DNA from: Flavobacteriales bacterium
GTDB lineage: Bacteria; Bacteroidota; Bacteroidia; Flavobacteriales; UBA7312
Assembly: GCA_002862585.1 (NCBI GenBank)
Contig: PKDP01000108.1
Coordinates: 1-6,262 of the forward strand
Direction: 5' to 3'
DNA length: 6,262 nucleotides
The notes below the pieces were generated by a model. The model saw only the letters and a list, made by a program, of their open reading frames with translations. It did no database searches and had not been told where the DNA came from. A program made the translations under genes and the position numbers. Positions 4,525 to 6,262 of this stretch are shown here, piece by piece (the stretch's first letter is position 1; each line of letters opens with the position of its first letter).

Positions 4525-5170
4525 TAACTGTGAAATAGTTTACAATTTTACGAAAATTAAGGGTGTCAATCAAGTGCAAATTATATAGTTCATAAATGCT
4601 ATTTTAGGCTCCATGTTCTTCGCGATAATTCACGATTGATCGTGCTAAATTTGAAGATATGTAGGGGTGTTTTCGTAATTCATATTGATTCATCTCATTA
4701 ATATTTTTCTTCAAAATGACTTTTTCATTAACTAGTAAATACTCCTCAATCTTATCATATCGAACACTATCCATTTGATAAACTTCTAAAATTTATTTCT
4801 TAGAATAAAATCCGCCCAATAAATTTCTGAATTTACATATCCGCTTTGCAAAATATTTACCAATTCCTGGTAACTGCACAAATGCTAGTGTATCAGCCAA
4901 ATTGATGTCAATATGAATTATTTTCTTCGCTTTAGGTGTTTTATAAGCTTACTTGTGAGGCATTCTTTTTGAAGCAAAAAACCTCACCTTCTCCTCACTT
5001 TACTTTTTCTCCTTGAATCTATTTACCTCTTGTTGAAATTGAGTGAAGTCATATTCTTTTAAGGCTTTATCTTCACTGAATTTTGCAATGAAATGAATGA
5101 CGACAATAAAAATGGATAAAGCTATAATGGCTCTTCCATTACTTGAGTTGAAATAAAAAAAGTTTTTCAC
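4493..5170 (-). pseudogene. Degenerate ComEA-like helix-hairpin-helix protein, four in-frame TAA
   Basis: A single frame from GTG 5170 to TAG 4493 (226 codons) encodes a recognisable membrane-anchored helix-hairpin-helix protein, broken by TAA at 5000-5002, 4949-4951, 4793-4795 and 4604-4606 (codons 57, 74, 126, 189). The N-terminus (FFYFNSSNGR, then a hydrophobic segment at about 13-29) looks like a single membrane anchor. DINLADTLAFVQLPGIG at 88-104, followed by AKRICKFRNLLGGFYSKK, is a strong HhH motif of the ComEA kind. A second repeat follows (ELRKHPYISSNLARSIVNYR from about 164), with more of it after the last stop (NSIYELYNLHLIDTLNFRKI). Flavobacterial homologues, from memory, are longer and have another HhH module before this one, so an in-frame deletion is possible. 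The intact protein would bind DNA, perhaps in uptake, but that is inferred. It lies 17 bp after the symporter stop and overlaps apt. There is no frameshift. The third stop seems to replace Q (CAA). Confidence 0.85.
4543..4573 (-). promoter_or_regulatory. Possible apt promoter within the pseudogene tail
   Basis: On the minus strand TTG (4573-4571) is followed by 20 bp and TAAAATTG (4550-4543), a one-mismatch match to TAnnTTTG. The spacing is one base longer than in the three better promoters of this window. It would give a leader of about 12-18 nt before the apt ATG. The match is weak, and apt may instead be read through from the symporter gene. Confidence 0.3.
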
Positions 5171-5187
5171 GGCAAATATGTTTCACT

Positions 5188-6262
5188 CTATTTAGTCTTT
5201 TTAATTTGTCCTGATTTAATTTTATTTAAATACTCTTTTAAATCAATTTTTACTTCACCTGACAAAATCAACAATCCTAAAATATTAGGAAATGCCATTG
5301 CTAAAATCATCATATCAGAGAAGTCTAAAACAGCACCTAGCTTTACTGAAGACCCAATGATTATAAAAATCAAAAATATAAGCTTGTAAACTAACTCTGA
5401 TTTTTTCGATGAACCAAATAAGTATGTCCATGATTTTAATCCGTAATAAGACCATGAAATCATAGTTGAAAAAGCAAATAAAAATATTGCAAATACTAGC
5501 ACGTAAGGGAACCATGAGATAACACTTTCAAATGCTTGAGATGTTAATTGAGCCCCTTCTACACCCTGTACTCCTGACATACCAGTTACTATAATTACTA
5601 AAGCGGTCATTGTACAAATCACTACAGTGTCAATAAATGGCTCTAATAAAGAAACTATTCCTTCACTTACTGGTTCGTTAGTTTTTGTGGCAGAATGCGC
5701 AATAGAAGCTGAACCTACTCCTGCTTCATTCGAAAAGGCTGCTCTTCTAAAGCCTTGAATGATGACCCCTACAAATCCTCCAAAGGCTGCACTTGGCGCA
5801 AAAGCTCCGTTAATAATCGTTGATATAGCATTCCCTATTTCTGAAAAATGAACAATTAATATAATCGAAGCTGCAAGAACATAAAGTACCGCCATAAAAG
5901 GAACAATCTTCTCAGTAACTTTAGCAATACTTTTAATTCCACCAATTATAACTGTACCTACCAAGATGGCTAGTATAAATCCAAACATCGGTCCATTTCC
6001 TGAAAGCATTGGGAATTGGCCTGACAGTTGAGCGTAGGCTTGATTGGCCTGAAACATATTTCCACCTCCAAAAGAACCTCCTATACATAGTATCGCAAAT
6101 AAAACAGCTAATACCTTTCCTAAATTTGAAAATCCATATTTAGCTAAACCGTTTTTCAGATAGTACATTGGTCCTCCAGAAACTTCCCCTTCATTGTTGA
6201 CAACTCTATATTTTACACCTAAAGTACATTCTACAAATTTTGAGGACATTCCTAATAAACCA
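5188..6262 (-). CDS. Sodium:alanine symporter (AGCS) family, 5' end outside window
   Basis: This is an inner-membrane transporter that couples sodium entry to uptake of alanine, glycine or a related amino acid. The visible 357 residues end at TAG 5188. The frame is open to the window edge: GLLG precedes the methionine at 6249, and GLLGMSSKFVECTLGVKYR is a conserved internal segment of the family, so 6249 is not the start. Family hallmarks follow: GGPMYYLKNGL, the signature RRAAFSNEAGVGSASIAHSA (about 168-187 counted from that Met), then KTNEPVSEG and LLEPFIDTVVICTMTALV. Several hydrophobic segments are clear, and the basic tail ends in IKKTK. More than 100 N-terminal residues are probably missing from view. 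The substrate is inferred from family only. The decayed HhH gene begins 17 bp downstream, and no clear terminator lies between. Confidence 0.95.
   Translation of the reverse strand, partial: GLLGMSSKFVECTLGVKYRVVNNEGEVSGGPMYYLKNGLAKYGFSNLGKVLAVLFAILCIGGSFGGGNMFQANQAYAQLSGQFPMLSGNGPMFGFILAILVGTVIIGGIKSIAKVTEKIVPFMAVLYVLAASIILIVHFSEIGNAISTIINGAFAPSAAFGGFVGVIIQGFRRAAFSNEAGVGSASIAHSATKTNEPVSEGIVSLLEPFIDTVVICTMTALVIIVTGMSGVQGVEGAQLTSQAFESVISWFPYVLVFAIFLFAFSTMISWSYYGLKSWTYLFGSSKKSELVYKLIFLIFIIIGSSVKLGAVLDFSDMMILAMAFPNILGLLILSGEVKIDLKEYLNKIKSGQIKKTK

Noticed and set aside
4493..5170. TAA recoded as an amino acid, making the HhH gene functional
   Set aside because: xerC, hpf, apt and the acyl-CoA dehydrogenase all stop at TAA at the proper family length, so general reassignment is not credible. 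Local readthrough cannot be excluded.
5173..5180. CATATTTG between the symporter and the pseudogene as a promoter
   Set aside because: The first base of the -7 element mismatches and no TTG occurs at the expected distance upstream.
5315..5515. Second minus-strand frame inside the symporter gene
   Set aside because: It lies wholly within the symporter coding sequence in another frame, has no family features, and has no start signal.

Overview
The window is low-GC DNA with every recognisable gene on the minus strand. It most likely comes from a Flavobacteriales/Bacteroidia bacterium. Three things point there: promoters of the Bacteroidetes type (TTG or TTTG, 19 bp, then TAnnTTTG) ahead of rpsU, xerC and the tRNA-tuf unit; the gene order rpsU-xerC-hpf-tRNA-tuf; and the absence of Shine-Dalgarno sequences. 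Genus and species cannot be told from the sequence alone.

Read in the direction of transcription (high to low coordinates), the window opens inside a sodium:alanine symporter family gene (agcS type, 5' end outside). Seventeen bases after its stop comes a degenerate gene of 226 codons (5170-4493). It is a membrane-anchored helix-hairpin-helix (ComEA-like) DNA-binding protein that still reads in one frame but carries four in-frame TAA codons. Its tail overlaps the start of apt (adenine phosphoribosyltransferase), and apt is followed after 3 bp by an acyl-CoA dehydrogenase gene.

The second half is a translation cluster. It holds rpsU (bS21) with its own promoter, then a hairpin/T-tract that seems to end rpsU while also containing the xerC promoter, then xerC (tyrosine recombinase), then hpf (hibernation factor) 13 bp later. 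After that comes tRNA-Thr(TGT), tRNA-Tyr(GTA), tRNA-Gly(TCC), tRNA-Thr(GGT) and tuf (EF-Tu, running off the window start). The last five have the same order as E. coli thrU-tyrU-glyT-thrT-tufB.

The observations most worth following are these: the four-stop, frame-preserved pseudogene; a 20-nt inverted repeat that brackets the four tRNAs and could pair the operon leader with the tRNA-tuf spacer; the xerC promoter buried inside the rpsU terminator; and an rpsU gene whose correct ATG has a very short leader with no Shine-Dalgarno. I see no phage, insertion sequence, CRISPR array or defence system here.
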